A stretch of 5,412 nucleotides of DNA, taken from the NCBI GenBank assembly GCA_016867655.1, contig VGJA01000075.1:1-5412 (forward strand). Reading direction: 5' to 3'. Positions 5,257 to 5,412 of this stretch are shown in pieces; positions within the stretch are counted from its first letter, which is position 1, and each line of letters opens with the position of its first letter. Under the pieces are notes generated by a model that was not told where the DNA came from, made no database searches, and saw only the letters and a program-made list of their open reading frames with translations. The translations under genes and the position numbers were made by a program. This DNA comes from Candidatus Altarchaeales archaeon (GTDB taxonomy: Archaea > Altiarchaeota > Altiarchaeia > IMC4 > SCGC-AAA252-I15).

Positions 5257-5412
5257 ATGGAGTCTAGGGAAATCTGTCTGGTGGGGGATGAGCTGACTGC
5301 AACAGGCTTCAGGCTTTCCGGCATCAGGGGCTATGTCATAAGCGATGCGAACAGTGATGAGATTTACAACGAGCTGAAGGACAAAAAGGCAATACTGATA
5401 TTGACACAGACT
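5257..5412 (+). CDS. atpF: A-type ATP synthase subunit F, N-terminal part, cut by window edge
   Basis: The frame opens with an ATG one base after the atpC stop and stays open for 52 codons to the right edge. It begins MESREICLVGDELTATGFRL. The hydrophobic strand ICLVGD (6-11) followed by T-x-T/A-GFRLxGI (14-23) is the signature of AtpF/V-ATPase subunit F, a Rossmann-like protein of about 100 residues that binds D in the central stalk and modulates ATP hydrolysis. KDKKAILILTQT at the edge is the second helix-strand unit of the same fold. About half of the gene is outside the window. There is no Shine-Dalgarno in the preceding 15 bases, so it is probably translated by coupling to atpC. Subunits A, B and D are expected next. 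Confidence 0.95.
   Translation, partial: MESREICLVGDELTATGFRLSGIRGYVISDANSDEIYNELKDKKAILILTQT

Overview
The window holds the 5' part of an archaeal A-type (A1Ao) ATP synthase operon on the + strand, with a divergently oriented gene for a membrane-anchored coiled-coil protein on the - strand. The gene order H-I-K-E-C-F is the standard archaeal order (known pattern ahaHIKECFABD), so A, B and D are expected just past the right edge. The operon, the lack of Shine-Dalgarno signals at several starts and the AT-rich promoter-like boxes suggest an archaeon. The divergent subunit sequences and the single-TM plus coiled-coil neighbour resemble what is common in uncultivated small-genome archaea (DPANN-type lineages), but that placement is an impression and not demonstrated here.

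Layout: positions 1-563 (- strand) encode the N-terminal 187 residues of an unrecognised protein with one N-terminal transmembrane helix and a long charged helical region; its C-terminus lies outside the window. Positions 564-873 are a 310-base divergent intergenic region. It is about 78% pyrimidine on the + strand over 641-860, contains an imperfect tandem duplication of about 80 bases, and has a plausible promoter for the leftward gene. From 874 to the right edge the sequence is almost entirely coding: atpH (101 aa), atpI (654 aa), atpK (167 aa), atpE (187 aa), atpC (345 aa) and the first 52 codons of atpF. Spacings are 0, +2, +7, -4 and +1 bases, a tightly packed and probably translationally coupled operon.

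How the genes work together: K forms the membrane rotor ring and I the membrane stator with the ion half-channels and essential arginine. H and E form the peripheral stalks, C links the ring to the central stalk, and F (with D, not seen) belongs to the central rotor. The catalytic subunits A and B are not in the window.

The most informative signal is in AtpK. It is a four-helix double-hairpin subunit with one glutamate (E147) in the ion-site position of helix 4 and a glutamine (Q72) in the matching position of helix 2. It keeps every side chain I recall from the Na+ site of Enterococcus hirae NtpK, which predicts a Na+-binding, V-type-like rotor with one ion site per four helices. I saw no mobile element, CRISPR array, tRNA or rRNA, and no sign of an entirely new system. 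The least explained parts are the repeat-bearing intergenic region and the divergent coiled-coil gene.
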